NCBI GenBank assembly: GCA_963514095.1
Contig: OY741280.1
Location: 5,443,895 to 5,507,894 of the forward strand
Direction of reading: 5' to 3'
DNA length: 64,000 nucleotides
DNA from: Eutrigla gurnardus
Lineage: Eukaryota; Chordata; Actinopteri; Perciformes; Triglidae
In this document: piece after piece, positions 48,701-60,689 of the stretch
How the letters are laid out: each line of letters begins with the position of its first letter
Position numbering within the stretch: the first letter of the stretch is position 1
Translations under genes and position numbers: made by a program
The notes under the pieces: model-generated
The model's input: only the letters and a program-made list of their open reading frames with translations
What the model was told of the DNA's origin: nothing
Database searches by the model: none

Positions 48701-51563
48701 ATCATCTTTTGGGGCATTGAATGGATCATCTTTAGGGGCATTGAATGGATCATCTTTTGGGGCGTTAAACGGATCCGATTTATTTTTTGGAGCAGCAAAT
48801 GGATCTTCCTCGTTTTGGGGGGCATTGAAGGGGTCTGAACTATCTTTTGGTGTGTTGAACAGGTCATCTTTTGGAGCTGCAAAAGGATCTTCTCCATTCT
48901 TTGGCGCAGCGAATGAATCTTCCTCCGTCTTTGGTGCTGAAAATGGATCTTCTTCAGTTTTAGTTGAAGCACCCCAAGGATCACTGGCTGCTTTATCGGG
49001 CTTTGCGTGTGGGCCCCATGGATCTGTGGTCTTTTTAGGTTCTTTGGGGGCTCCCCATTGATCTGGTTTCTCCTTCTCTTCCTCCTGCTCCTCTGCTTTC
49101 TCCCCTCCCCAAGCACTTGCTGCAGCGCCAGCTTTGCCAGCATCCTCCCATTTTAGCTCATCTTCACTCAGGTTTGCCTTGGATATTACAATTAGAGAAG
49201 TAAACACAGACACTTAGAAACATGTTCTGTTGGAATAAAATCAAACTGATTTGTACAGGATGATATTTGCTTGCAATCATTGTGAAAAACTAATGTAATT
49301 TCAAATGCTCCATAGCTCTTAAAGATTGTTATGGGCTGTTGGGTTTGTTGAAACTCTCTAAGGGATGTCGATATATAACGCTGTGGTTATTTTTGAGGTT
49401 ATGTGTTGTTGTGCTCGACTGCATTATAGTGCATTGGTGTAATGTTGATGCTATTGCGACTGTGCATGCTATACACTTACCCTCCTCTCCATGTCTTTCT
49501 TCTCTGCCTCCTGTTTAATACGCTCCTCTTTGCGGGCAGCGAAGGAAGCGGTCAGGTCGGCCACTGACGGTATGTTATCCAAGGATGGGAGCCCAGAGGT
49601 CCCAGCAACGTAGCATGGCTTGTAGCTGGGATCCTTTATGGCATCAACAGACGAGGCTGATGAAAAGAAATGGAAAAGAGATGGAATGAGATTTGTGTGA
49701 GACACAAAACTTTTTGCAGGTGCAACAATGGGTATTTAGCAGTGGTAGATAAGGACAGGAGGGCTCACCAGCAGAACCTTTTGCTATCTTCTCTCTGGTC
49801 TTAACGGCAAAGTCTCTCTCCTCCTTTAGTTTATCGTCGTCCTCCATAAGTACAAGGACAACTTTGGCCTTCTCTCTCACATTTCCACCCTGGGACAGAT
49901 ATGCTTACATTAGACTTTGATTTGACATTTGAGCAAAATCCTATTCAAGCCTGAAAAACAAACCCAAGAGGTACGAGTTTTGCAAGCCTGAAAGTGTAAA
50001 GCATCGTTACTCTGGAAAGCTTTTGAATCAAGGAATTCTTACATTTGTTTGAGAAACATAACTTATGACTAAATCTTTTTGTTCCATTCTTTAATTTTTA
50101 CCTTTCCTTAGAGGTTTAATGGTGTATGACAATATGGATTATAGTGCCAATAATGGATAATATATAAGCATCACCTGATCTTTGCCATCCTTTTCTACAA
50201 AGCGATACTCTGTGAGGGCTTTGACGATGTAGATACTGTCTTTCATTTTCAGAAGCACACGATCATCACCGGTCTTTAACAGGTACTCCAGCAGTGTCAG
50301 GGACTGGCATGGGGGGAAAAAGCATGACAATGAATACTTTTATGGGAAACAAAAATAAACTGTCAATCCGTTCAGGTTAACAATTGGGGAATTCTCAAGA
50401 CACAAAAAAAAATCTGTGTAAAATAAAAATATTTAGTCGCAAAATACAAACGGTATACAAAAGCTACAACACAAGCAGTGCTTGTGGTGGACACTAGTGC
50501 AACTGATGCACCGAGTCACAATGGTCTTGTCATGTTACCGCGTTGGTGATATCAGTAACCCAATAGCAGTTATGTGGTGCCGTTTACTTCTTTACAAAAC
50601 ACCAAGATAAATAAATCATGCCCTCAAAAAGAACAAAGATTGCCTTCATTAAATGGCAATACATTTGAGTTGAGATACAACAGTTAAAAAGTGCTGCACT
50701 GGTAAACGAGGCAATGTTAAGATTTTAATCTTGTCACCTTTGCAAATGCAAACTGCAAATGTTTAGGTCACTCGAATGGAGAATACAAATAATGGGTATG
50801 TGTGATGTGTGTTCTATAGCTATACAGAAATCTTAACGTTGACATCCACAGGAATGACTTGTATTTCAACCACAGTCGAACTACACATATTGTACATTGC
50901 TATTCACACCTTGTGGATGTGTCTCCAGTTCTTGTCATCTTTCAGGCGCTTCCAGAGCATCGTCATGATCTCATTGCAGGCCACCACATTGTAGGTCAGA
51001 TCGGAGAGGTCAGCCATCTGAGTGCTGGATGGGCCCCATGGGTCATTGGATGTGGCCTCTCTCACCTGCAAAAGAAGCAATGCAAAGATGGATTTATTAG
51101 GTTTAAGTGTGCATGCATGTGCAAGGAATTTGCATCTCTCACACACACACACACACTTTTAATTCAACCGACATTTTAGCGGCGCATCCTTTCAAATTGA
51201 CGTACAGACAACAAGTGTTCCAAACCACGGAGGTGTTTTAAAATGTAACATTTTTGCTAATGGTGTCTAGACATGTCATCTTGGGGATTTGCAAGTGGCA
51301 TACACATAAGATGCATGTCATTAAGTTACGGTCCAGTAATGGCAAAAGTGTTCCCAAAAAAGGCACCTTGGCAAGACTCAAAGAATATAATGAGAATGCA
51401 TTTTATTTCTTGCTCGAGTGGACATTTAGCTGACATTATGGAATTATTGGATTTCACTGTAGTTCTTTGCCCCATTGATATCCATTTCTTTTACCTTGAC
51501 CTCAGCCTCAGAGTAGTTCTGGACCAGGTTCTTCAGCTGTCGGCGGAGCATAGAGGACGTCAT
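45010..51563 (-). CDS. Divergent epsin with a 13-copy DPF repeat (endocytic clathrin adaptor)
   Basis: Nine coding exons on the minus strand, 51495-51563, 50910-51065, 50175-50303, 49769-49889, 49481-49656, 47977-49177, 46694-46834, 46083-46244 and 45010-45536, join to 893 residues. Residues 1-158 form an ENTH domain. Its amphipathic start (MTSSMLRRQLKNLVQNY) and the phosphoinositide-binding residues known from epsin 1 (R7, K11, R25, N30, R63, then K68, R71, H72) are conserved. The middle carries six DPW motifs outside ENTH and about 25 DPF motifs that bind the AP2 alpha-ear. A clathrin box LVDLD is at 689-693 and the protein ends in an EH-binding NPF (889-891). Epsins bend PIP2-rich membrane and recruit AP2 and clathrin. 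No ubiquitin-interacting motif is visible. The helix around LLKMKDSIYIVKALTEYRF is unlike epsins 1-3, so I give no paralogue symbol; human EPN1 is close to CCDC106. Human EPN1 has about 576 residues. Confidence 0.92.
45710..45743. repeat. CA microsatellite in an epsin intron
   Basis: A CA run of about 17 units in the last epsin intron, about 170 bp upstream (on the minus strand) of the final exon's acceptor. Confidence 0.9.
48446..48757 (-). repeat. Coding minisatellite: 13 tandem 24-bp units encoding KDDPFNAP
   Basis: Exactly 312 bp made of 13 units of 24 bp in epsin coding exon 6, residues 358-461. Eleven units read KDDPFNAP, one KDDPFKAP and one, the last, KDDPFTAP. Units differ mostly at third-codon positions (for example TTT/TTC/TTA and GCG/GCA on the plus strand), suggesting recent expansion with slight drift. 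Each unit adds a DPF motif for the AP2 alpha appendage. The repeat has no stop in several frames, giving long shadow frames on both strands. Confidence 0.95.
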
Positions 51564-51699
51564 GTTGTCCGTGTTAAAGTCTGTGCCGTCAAAGATGTGT
51601 CTGTATGTTGCTTGAGTGCTGGCTCACTGAGCGTACATCCTCTCTCTTCCTCCTGACTGCATGGACTCGTCTCGGGATGTCAGAAACCAGATCCTACAG
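51495..51699 (-). promoter_or_regulatory. Epsin first coding exon with 5' UTR and a 12-codon upstream ORF
   Basis: A pyrimidine tract and CTGCAG acceptor (minus strand) place the exon start at 51699, 136 nt before the main ATG at 51563. Within this leader an upstream ATG at 51662 opens a 12-codon frame that stops at 51624, 60 nt before the main start. Such short upstream frames commonly lower translation of the main frame; here the effect is inference. Confidence 0.55.
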
Positions 51700-52309
51700 C
51701 TGCAGGGAGGAACCAGTAAACAGAAAGAAAGGAAGAAAAAAAAAAGAGCTGAGGCACGGGTTGGCGCTGACTGACAATGGCAAGCTCACAATTATGAGTA
51801 GGTGACTGCAAAGCTACACCAAACGTGTGCCTACACCTGATGAATGTGACTGATCTCGTCAGTTTGTCATCATCGCTGCGACAAACACAGATCTTCGTCT
51901 GGGTTAGCCGTCTGGCTAAGCTACAAGCTAAATTAGCTGCCAGCATCCCGGGGCTGGCCGGTGTGAGAATATATCAGCAAATATCCAATTTATAGTGCAC
52001 CCGGGTGATCAGTCCGATCCCCATCAACTGTGAGTCGACGTGGTTGCAAGCACCGTGTCTCTGAGGATTCACACTTGGTGTTTTCAGGACCTCGGAGAGC
52101 GACTGAAGACGGCTAGCAGCCGTCAACATGGCTAACGGCCAAACGTTATCGTCAAGCTAACCGGAATCTGCTTAATATCAGACGTTAGCGATCAAATGAA
52201 GGGATGTGTTTCACAGCCGCTTCTTTTAGTTAAGAAAACAACACCGACTCACCGCGCGTTGTTTCGCCTATCAAATATGAGTACAGGCAGCAAAAAATAA
52301 AAGACTAAC

Positions 52310-52642
52310 CGTGAGCAGATCTTCAGGATTCTTCGAGGAGACGACGCGACGGTTTCCGCTTCCGCACTCTTCAGCACAAGTCCACGCCCCCTCACGATAT
52401 ACATTTTTTATTTCATTAAATTAAATTTAAATTATCAATTAAAAACATATTTCTGTTACCAGGTATGCGTCTTTTATCGTCAAACTGAAAAATAAATTAC
52501 AATAAATAAATAAAAAATATTCAATTATAACAATGTCAAGCAGTTTCACGAGTGTAAAGTGTATAATAACATTCATAATGGCATTAAGCGTCTGACGGTT
52601 AGGACCACTCGCACACACGCGCACACACGCACACGCACATGC

Positions 52643-52685
<43 letters not shown>

Positions 52686-52760
52686 CAACGCACCCCCTCC
52701 CGTCTGAAAAGAACCGAATAAATGAGTCACAACTCCCACATCAATAACAGTCGAATCAAG
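52310..52760. promoter_or_regulatory. Shared promoter region between epsin and necap1
   Basis: A likely epsin non-coding exon ends with a GTTAGT donor on the minus strand (exon edge 52310), while the necap1 ATG is at 52761 on the plus strand. Between them are CTTCCG ETS-type sites near 52350-52365, a CGCCCCC GC-box near 52385 and an imperfect CA repeat at about 52610-52687. The necap1 start codon sits within AAGATGGCGGC, a classic YY1 site used at many housekeeping starts. Exact transcription starts were not determined. Confidence 0.5.
52610..52687. repeat. Imperfect CA microsatellite in the epsin-necap1 promoter interval
   Basis: CA units interrupted by CG and TG variants, ending about 75 bp before the necap1 start codon. 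Alternating purine-pyrimidine tracts here could form Z-DNA, but this is inference. Confidence 0.9.
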
Positions 52761-55700
52761 ATGGCGGCCGAGGGCGAGTACGAGTCGATCCTGTGCGTGA
52801 AACCCGATGTCAACGTTTATCGCATCCCGCCGCGAGCTTCAAACCGCGCATACAGGTAAACGAATCATCCGTCGGGAGAATGGTGAATATGGTTTAACGG
52901 TGTTTGGTGCCGCTGGCTGCGGGCATCTCACTTTCACCATCTCGCTGCCAGAAAAACGCTCACAAATCACGAACAGGGGGCTTTGTGGTGGGTTTTTTAG
53001 ACGGTACGGGCTGAAAATGTCTTTTTTTTACGGGTTTGTCTGTTTTGTCTGTCGGCTGAGCAGTCAGAGATGTAACGGGGCTGATTGCCATCATGCCGGG
53101 TCGATGCGGGCGGTTTGCCAGGACAGTCCCACTCTTGTGTGTGAGACGGCTTGGGCGGGTGTCCTCTTTATACAGTGACCCCATTGAATTCACCAAAATA
53201 AAGAAATAAAAGGGAACGTTTCCAGGGTTTTCTGTGCGGATGGTGTTTTCAGTGAGAGTCGTTATAGATTCACAACTTGAGACAATCTGCAAACAGCATC
53301 TGTCTGCTGGAGTGATTAGCTACATTCATAAAATAATCATAAAGCCTATAGATCCATATGGCACAACAGCAACCTCTCATTATAGATTTTTGTCCTATTT
53401 GAGATGGGCATGAAGAGAAGTCAGAAAGAGGGCTAGTTGATTTGATAAATGTTTACCCACATTTTTTATTCATGCCAAAGGCAATTCATTAAATGACTAC
53501 TTGTGTATTATGAATGGTGTTCTCCAAAAAATAAAATAAAAATTGTATGTGCTTGAACTGCTCATAACACATACATCCACAGCCATAACCTATTTTGCGG
53601 GATCACAGCAGACATTTCTTTGTGTGGAAATATTAGGAATCACTGGTGTAAAGGTACAACATCTCTTGAGGTAATCGTGTCCGATTACTTAAGTATTTAC
53701 AAAATATTTAGTATCATTCACAGATACAAATCCAAGAGAATAAAACAGATTTGATTGCTGTCACTTGACTAATCAATAGCATCACACTCTCATCACGGTG
53801 GTATTATGCAAGATTTCATGTCATCAATGTTTTTTTCTTATTTTTTTCCATTATCAAAATCCAGAGTCATTAGTTCAAGTTGTATTTGCAGTTATTTTTA
53901 GGGTTTCCATTGTTTAAAAATGGCATAATGTTCAAGGTAATATATACATTTTCACGAGAAAGATTTGAACACCAGGTCTGTCTTCAGGGCAGCTGACTGG
54001 AAGCTGGATACTCCAGACTGGTCCGGTCGAATGAGGGTCACAGCTAAGGGCAAAGTGGCATACATCAAACTGGAAGACAAGGTCTCAGGTAGGACTTCAT
54101 TATGGGTTATACTCTTAAAAGCTCTGCTCAACAACTGTACATCATTTCCCCAGTACAAATTGCCCTGTGATATATTAGCTGCCCGTTCAGCCCCAAAGGA
54201 CTATACAAACACCTGAAAGAATGATGGATTTCACTATATTGACATTCCCCTTTGTTTCCTGCAGGGGAGCTGTTTGCACAGGCACCAATTAAGGAGTATC
54301 CTGGCGTTACAGTGGAGACGGTCAGCGACTCCAGCCGATACTTCGTTCTGCGGATACAGGATGACAGTGGTGATGATGTGCATATTTCTGGAAATTCCCA
54401 TGATGCTTGAAGGGGCACTGAACCCCCTTTTTTAAGGATGGGTGTTACTGTCAGTTACTGTAACGTGGCCTCTCATCTGCAGGTCGCAGCGCTTTCATAG
54501 GAGTAGGCTTTGGGGACCGAGGGGATTCTTTTGATTTCAACGTGGCTCTGCAGGACCATTTCAAGTAAGCAGTGACTGGGTGGTTTTCCTTGTAAAACGG
54601 TGATTAATGTCTTCCCCTAGAAGTCAAATGGGACTGAACTTCAGATGGAGAAGCTTCCAAAATATTGTCAGCGTTGTCTTACATTTCGTACTGTCCCCAA
54701 CCCCCTGCAGCATAAGCAGGCCGTGCCAACACCAGATGCTGTCTTTTGAGATGTACAGTTCTGTACTTGTGGAAAACTGCCTGCTGTCGATTTCCTGGAA
54801 ACTGCTGAGATGTGATGTTTATTTGTGCATCTGTGCTGACGATTTGTATGTGTGTGACTCTGCCTCCCCTGCAGATGGGTGAAACAGGAGGATGAATTAA
54901 GTAAATGCGCACAGCTCGGCGATTCAGGACCAAAACTGGACTTGGGCTTTAAAGAGGGACAGACCATCACACTCAACATAGGGGTAAGAACCTCACAATG
55001 TCCACCTTTTTAACCCGATTTTTAAAATAATACAATTGTTACAATAAGACTGTTAATGCAGAAAGTAATCAAAGCTCAAGTGTAACTGCAGATGTAAAGT
55101 GTTGAGGACCATCTGTAATTCACCGAGCAATCAAGTTACATTTTCTATTTAGTTGCCAGGGATTCATAAAATGGCAAGTTCTTGCTCTTTTTTTATACGG
55201 CACGCAGTCAATTTGTCTCCAAAAAGCATTTGGTTTTAAAGCAGTGAAACAAATCAAAAGGTAATTAAATGTAAAAAAAAAGAAAGAAAGAAACTGATGG
55301 TAAAAAAGGGTAAACTTTCTAAAAAACTTTGAACATCTGATTATTTTTAATTTCTCTGCTTCTAGCAAGGTAAAAAGAGGGATAAACCACGCCCACAAAG
55401 TGCTGGTGGGTTTGGACTCCTCCCTCCACCACCTGGAGGCAAGATAGCCCCACCTCCTTCGTCAGGCTCGTCCAATCACAACATCATCCCCCAGACGGGG
55501 GGCATGGCAACAGGTAACAGGAGTGACCCATTTTCTTGAAACTGTGTTAATTAGTTCCTTGTTAAATGAGTCGAGTACGTTTTGGAGCTTCAGGCTGCAG
55601 AGAACAAAGTGGAACGTGTGTCCGTTTGCTATTCATCGTCTCTGCATGTGTCCCTGTCAGGATGCCTGTTGGAGCTGGACAGTAGTAACTCCAACACAGT

Positions 55701-56535
55701 GGTTCAGTCAAACCCCAGTTCAGATCTTTGGGGAGACTTCTCCGCTCCTTCAAGGTAATTTTTGTAATTTAAATAATGTTTGCAAAAGTATGTGGACACC
55801 ATGCAAGGCTCAGCGTGGTCCAACACGTATGTCGGGCGATGAGACCTGGCTCACAGTCGGCATTTCGGTTCGTTATAAAGGCATTAGATGAGGGTTCAGG
55901 TCACTCAAGGATCTTCACACCAATGCTTTTTCACTTTTAGTTTTTTCTGGACTTCAGTGCTGATTCTCGCCACAGATCCGTTGGTATTTCCTTCTTAGAT
56001 TGTGGTTCCCTTGAGTGTCACCAGCTTGTCCATCGTCTCTACGTTCAGAGATGAGCTCCAGTCACATTTAGCTGAAGCGACTGTTAATGTCCCCCCTTTT
56101 TTTTTAACGTTTTTTAGTAGTTTGCCACTGACGGCAAATCAAATGCTTTGGTTGGCAGGGGTCGGCTTTCTGTTGAGCTGTGGTGAGGGTTAATCGGATC
56201 CCTTCTCACTGAGCAGCAACATTGTAAGAGTCAGTGTCCGTATACTTTTGGCTGTATAATGTGAATCTACCTGCTATCAAAGATGTTTGAGGGAAAACAA
56301 AAATGTTGTGGATTTTACGTTAATACCTACATTTGAGTTTAAAATGACATAAGTTTAGTTTATTTTGTTTGAAAAGGTCACAACTACAGAACATTGGTAT
56401 TGCCCTTTCAATAAGTGATGTAATGTTATATGAATTCATAGGAAAGAAGACAAACCTAACACCGGTTTATGCGTTTTCAGCTCTGTTCCAGCACCATCGC
56501 GACCACAGAACGCCGGACACTGGATCCAGTTTTGA
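52761..56535 (+). CDS. necap1: NECAP1 (adaptin-ear-binding coat-associated protein)
   Basis: Eight coding exons, 52761-52855, 53988-54088, 54265-54369, 54483-54564, 54875-54983, 55366-55513, 55661-55754 and 56481-56535, join in frame to give 262 residues (human NECAP1 has 275). The N-terminal PHear domain (about 1-133) begins MAAEGEYESILCVKPDVNVY and contains SGELFAQAPIKEYPG and GRSAFIGVGFGDRGDSFDF. The proline-rich tail carries two WxxF motifs, WGDF (237-240) and the C-terminal WIQF (259-262), the AP2 alpha-ear ligand, where mammals have WVQF. NECAP1 binds AP2 on clathrin-coated vesicles and modulates recruitment of other accessory proteins, prominently at synapses. ADWKLDTPDW resembles NECAP1 more than NECAP2. 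It is divergently paired with an epsin, another AP2 accessory protein. Intron 1 is about 1.1 kb and intron 3 only 113 bp. Confidence 0.92.
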
Positions 56536-59500
56536 GTCTTGCGTTGTGACTTCCATCCCACCCGCATCTGTGTCTGTAGCTTCCTGTGCATCACACTGAG
56601 TAACTCCCACACACTGACCCCAAAGCAGAGACGTGAAACTCCACAGAGCTGTAGAAACAACTCGCCACATAGTTCACATAGCCTTCATAAGAAATTAAGC
56701 AGTAATCTGTTTAAAGCCATCACATGATATACGCCATGATATAAAAAATTAGATATCTCTAAGGGCTATGTGTGATGTCCTGAGAAGCAGGTGCTCCTCT
56801 GTATTGTGTCTGCATTGCCTCCCCAGTAGATGGCTCTCTGACCAGAGCTTTTTTCTTTTGATCTGGAATGATTTTCTCACTGCAACTGCTCCCCCTGCAG
56901 GCAGAGCAGAGAGCCACAGCTCGACAACAGGCACCAGTGCTTTGTGTCCCCTGCTGTGAATCATGTGCAAAGATTTGTAAAGCTCATCTTAAGTGAAGGA
57001 TACTTCAACTGAAAGATAAATGTCTTCATTTTTAGCACAATTGTTTCTGGTTAATAACTTTCCAGAATAATTGTAAAATCATTACAGCAGCAGCCTGTCC
57101 AACTTATTTGAATATAAAACAGTTTCACTTGCAGAATACATTTTATAATGTGATTTGCACAATTTCTCGAAGAAAACTAGGAGGTTTGGACAGAGCAGTG
57201 GATTAAATGAGTCGTTCCCTTCCTCGCACGTACGTCCATGTCTCAAAAACATGAAGGCAAAACCACTATGTTGGGTCTGAAGCGTGGTTTCATTGCATAA
57301 CGATAATGCAAGTGGACGTAAAGATGGAACATTAAAAAAAAAAATCAGCTTTGTGGGATATGAAAATGAAATTGATTGCCTTCTGCTATTTATCGTCATA
57401 GCAACCAGGAAATATCCATCCAAGCTCCAATCACTGAGTTTGCATTCTGTAGGTATAAAGAGTTTAGACTTGTTGATAGAAATATATCCGGGGTCCGTTA
57501 ACATTCCTGCCGGCCATATTGAATGATACATTTGTTTACAATTTCATGTGTTTACTACTGGATGGGTTTCTGTGTTTCAACACTGAAATCAGTCGCCAAA
57601 TATTCATCACTGTTAATTACTTGTTATTTTTGCGTATACGTTTTAAAGAAGTAAATAAGCTGAGAATGAAACATACATGAACTTGGTGACGCTGGCAGTA
57701 ACTTTAAACTATTTAAATACTTAAGAGGCCTTCTTCTCTACAATCAATGTGTTCACCTTCTCCATGTTAACCTGCCCATTTCCTCAATCCGGTTAAACAT
57801 ATGAGATGAGATGAGCAGGACTGTAGGACCAGTTTTTAGAAAGTCCTCTTTAACCTTGAAGACGAGTTACTTTCCCCTCCAACCCGTTTCTGAGGTCATC
57901 GGAGGAAAGATGGAATGTGGCGGTTGGCAGAAACCCACTGAGAGGAGTATTCATAGTGTTTTAGTATCAGTGGAAGGAGTGCTTCATGTGAAATCAGTTT
58001 ACCTGCTTTTTCATTTTTTGTGAAACGACCATGAGGCTTTTCTTTTAAATGGCAAAATGTTTAGGGAGCTGAAACCTTCAGTACTAAATACTGAATGTTT
58101 GATGGAAGTCAGGATAGACGTTGATAAACGGTGCATATTTGCTTTTCTTCTTCTCAGAGTTAGATGAGATGATCGATATCGCTTTGATGTTAATTTGAAG
58201 TTAGAGCCAGGAAGAGTAGCGTAGCTTTAGCTTAGCATGAAGACAGGAAAAAGCTGCCCGGCTCTGTCCGAAAGGAACAGAACAAAAGTCTAATTAATAA
58301 GCACTATATCTTGTTTGTTTGTATTTCCTAAAATGTGGAACTGTTCCTTTTAATCTATTTGAGCACTTAGTGTTTCCCTAAATGAATGAACCAACCTGAT
58401 GCAGTTATCCCCACGTGGCTCATTTCACACTATAACGATTAAGAATGTAAAACAGTTTTACTGCTAGATATTTGAATACACCGGCCTCAGGACTGAAGGC
58501 GGGAGAAAGAAAACATGATTGTCTTACTTTCAGAATCAGATGAATGTCTTAATGTGAATTCACAAATATTAATTGTCTTGAACGTTTCTCGACTGTGAAT
58601 TTAAGTTTGTCCGTATAGATTTTTAAGGTTCGCTGTGATCAAATCACGTGCGATCTGTCGTCCCGCCTGCCCAGGGAACACCGGTGAAGACGAGCCAAGA
58701 TGGCCGACACATCAATGTGCACAGTCCCTGTAACATGAAACCGCATAAATAACTGAGCTGTGTGTGATCGGCATGCAGAGGGCCGGTTGATCTGACATGT
58801 TGACGTGTGTGTTGTGTTTACATTGCTTGTTTATATCGCTGGCTGAAATGTATAAAAAAAAAAGGACATATCTCCTGTTTCTCACCTCATTCCACTCTGT
58901 AAAGTCACTGGACTAACACTTTTGATTTGTGACCAATTTAATGAGAGAAGAGGCAATAAATCCTTTTTAAAAGGACGTGTGACGTCTTACTATCATTGTG
59001 AAGCACTTGGATCGGCGTTCACTTAAGGAAGCATTTGCAAACCAACTGTGACCCCACATCAGAAATTGGAAAATGGGAACTTTAGAACATGGAGACTATT
59101 AAAAATAAAGGCCAGGGCTGTGTAGTGGTATCACACATGGCTACTGGACTGTTGAGTATTTGCAACACGATGCAGCTGCGTGTGGGCCGAGTAACTCGCT
59201 GTCATCTCAAAGTCAAGACTCAGAAACACCCATGACATAACCGATCAGAGAGAAACACTGGATAAGTGTGAGAGGAGAGGAGAGCCACGCAGTCAGTGTA
59301 GCAGACATGCAGTTGCATTATTAATATTAAAATTAGAGACGATGGTCGAAATAAAAAAAATGTCAGATTTACACATAACATTGTAATATTTTTAGAGGGC
59401 CACGTAGAGTTTAAAAGTATTAATCTAAATTAAAGTTAAGAGCCGTAGATAACTTTTTTTTAAATATGCAGGCACACAAACAACTCTCATGTCCAAAGTT

Positions 59501-59559
59501 TAACAGTGTTGCATACTTTGATTTACTACAAGTATGTTCCATCTATATTTGGGGTTTAA
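56536..59559 (+). other. necap1 3' UTR and intergenic sequence
   Basis: No further gene was recognised. An AATAAA at 58955-58960 could end a long necap1 3' UTR (about 2.4 kb), but the choice is uncertain. Open frames here lack splice-linked partners. Confidence 0.35.
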
Positions 59560-59799
59560 CACTGGTTTTCTTGCAGTGTAACTTGTTGGAAAATTGGGGC
59601 CCAATATCTGTTTATCCTCTCCAAAGACCAGACCTGAACACCTTGCAAGGGGGAGTCCGGGACTCCTACAGAAAGACCTCAGCTGCCGGCCCCTAAGGGT
59701 CCGTTTGATGCACAGAGGCCAGGCTCCGCTGGAGAGGAGAGCAGTGACGGGTCCAGAACGAAGGAGGAACTGAAATATCAAAAAGGAATTAAGGTGGGA

Positions 59800-60230
59800 A
59801 GAGTATTTTACCCATTTAGTAAGACGCCGAGGCCCGGGGCCTCGAAGACTGTGTCCGGGACCAGTAAAAAATAAGATTCTCAAATTTCTGAGAAAGGTTT
59901 TACTAAATCAGTGAAAGTTTTACTCAATAGAAAAAACCTGAGAGATAAAAAGAGTATTTTGCCCCATTTGGTGGACCAGTAAAAATAAGATTCTCAAATT
60001 TCGAGAAAAGTTTTACCAAATCAGCTGAAAGAGTTTTTTACTCATCTAGCAAAACACAGAGAACTGCTTTGATGACAGTCGACCAGTTACAAAAAAAAAA
60101 AAAAGAGGAGGGATTCTCCTATCAGAGAAAGGTTTTGGTTTTGCTAAGTCAGTAAAAAAACCGAGGTCAGATAACTCGAAGTTATTGCGTCCGGGACCAG
60201 TAAAGAGAGACGTCTTTGGAACGACGAGAA
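59800..60230 (+). repeat. Degenerate tandem repeats in the retroviral leader
   Basis: A GGGACCAGTAAA-like motif recurs at about 59855, 59972, 60080 and 60190. The spacing is roughly 105-120 bp. The first three are followed by variants of AAGATTCTCAAATTTC and GAGAAAGGTTTTAC. The copies are diverged and lie before the gag-like frame. Confidence 0.55.
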
Positions 60231-60324
60231 CTACTTTGATGCCCCAGGCCGCCTGGACTTAAACAAAAACTTGAGGGAAAAGCGCAAGAAAGAACTCGGG
60301 TAAGACAATAAAGATTAAACAGTA

Positions 60325-60535
60325 TACAGTGCTATGCAAAAGTTTAGGCACCCCATGCTAAAGTTGACTAAAAAGAGGAATATTTTGGGAATTGATCTCA
60401 ATGCCTTAATTAAATAAATGAGGAAAATCCTACCTTTTAGGACACCAATTGTCTTTGTGAATGAATAATGTATTGTAAAGAAATAAATGTTCTTCATTAA
60501 AATACAGGGTGCATAAGTATGGGCACCCTTATGTT
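60325..60535. mobile_element. Fragment of a Tc1-like MITE inside the retroviral leader
   Basis: Begins TACAGTGCTATGCAAAAGTT followed by TAGGCACCCC, typical of short Tc1-like terminal repeats in fish, with GGGTGCATAAGTATGGGCAC further right. I did not find the matching inverted end, so it is probably truncated or the boundary is wrong. Confidence 0.4.
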
Positions 60536-60689
60536 AAACTCTCATAGAGGCAGGCAGATTTTTATTTTTAAAGGGTATGTGATTTTATTTTAACTCCAAA
60601 GGCCCAGCTGACTTTATCAGAATGCATAGTATGACAACATAAAACATCTTTGTTATAATAATTTTGTATAACATCATGTTTCTAGTGTT

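Noticed and set aside
47952..49061. A 369-codon plus-strand open frame rich in GSSFGALNGS-like repeats
   Set aside because: It lies exactly antisense to the epsin DPF exon. A 24-bp repeat without stops is open in several frames, and the minus-strand reading joins eight other exons in phase.
48187..49143. A 318-codon minus-strand frame (KMIPSTPQ-like repeats)
   Set aside because: Shadow of the same 24-bp repeat in a neighbouring frame; no splice continuity.
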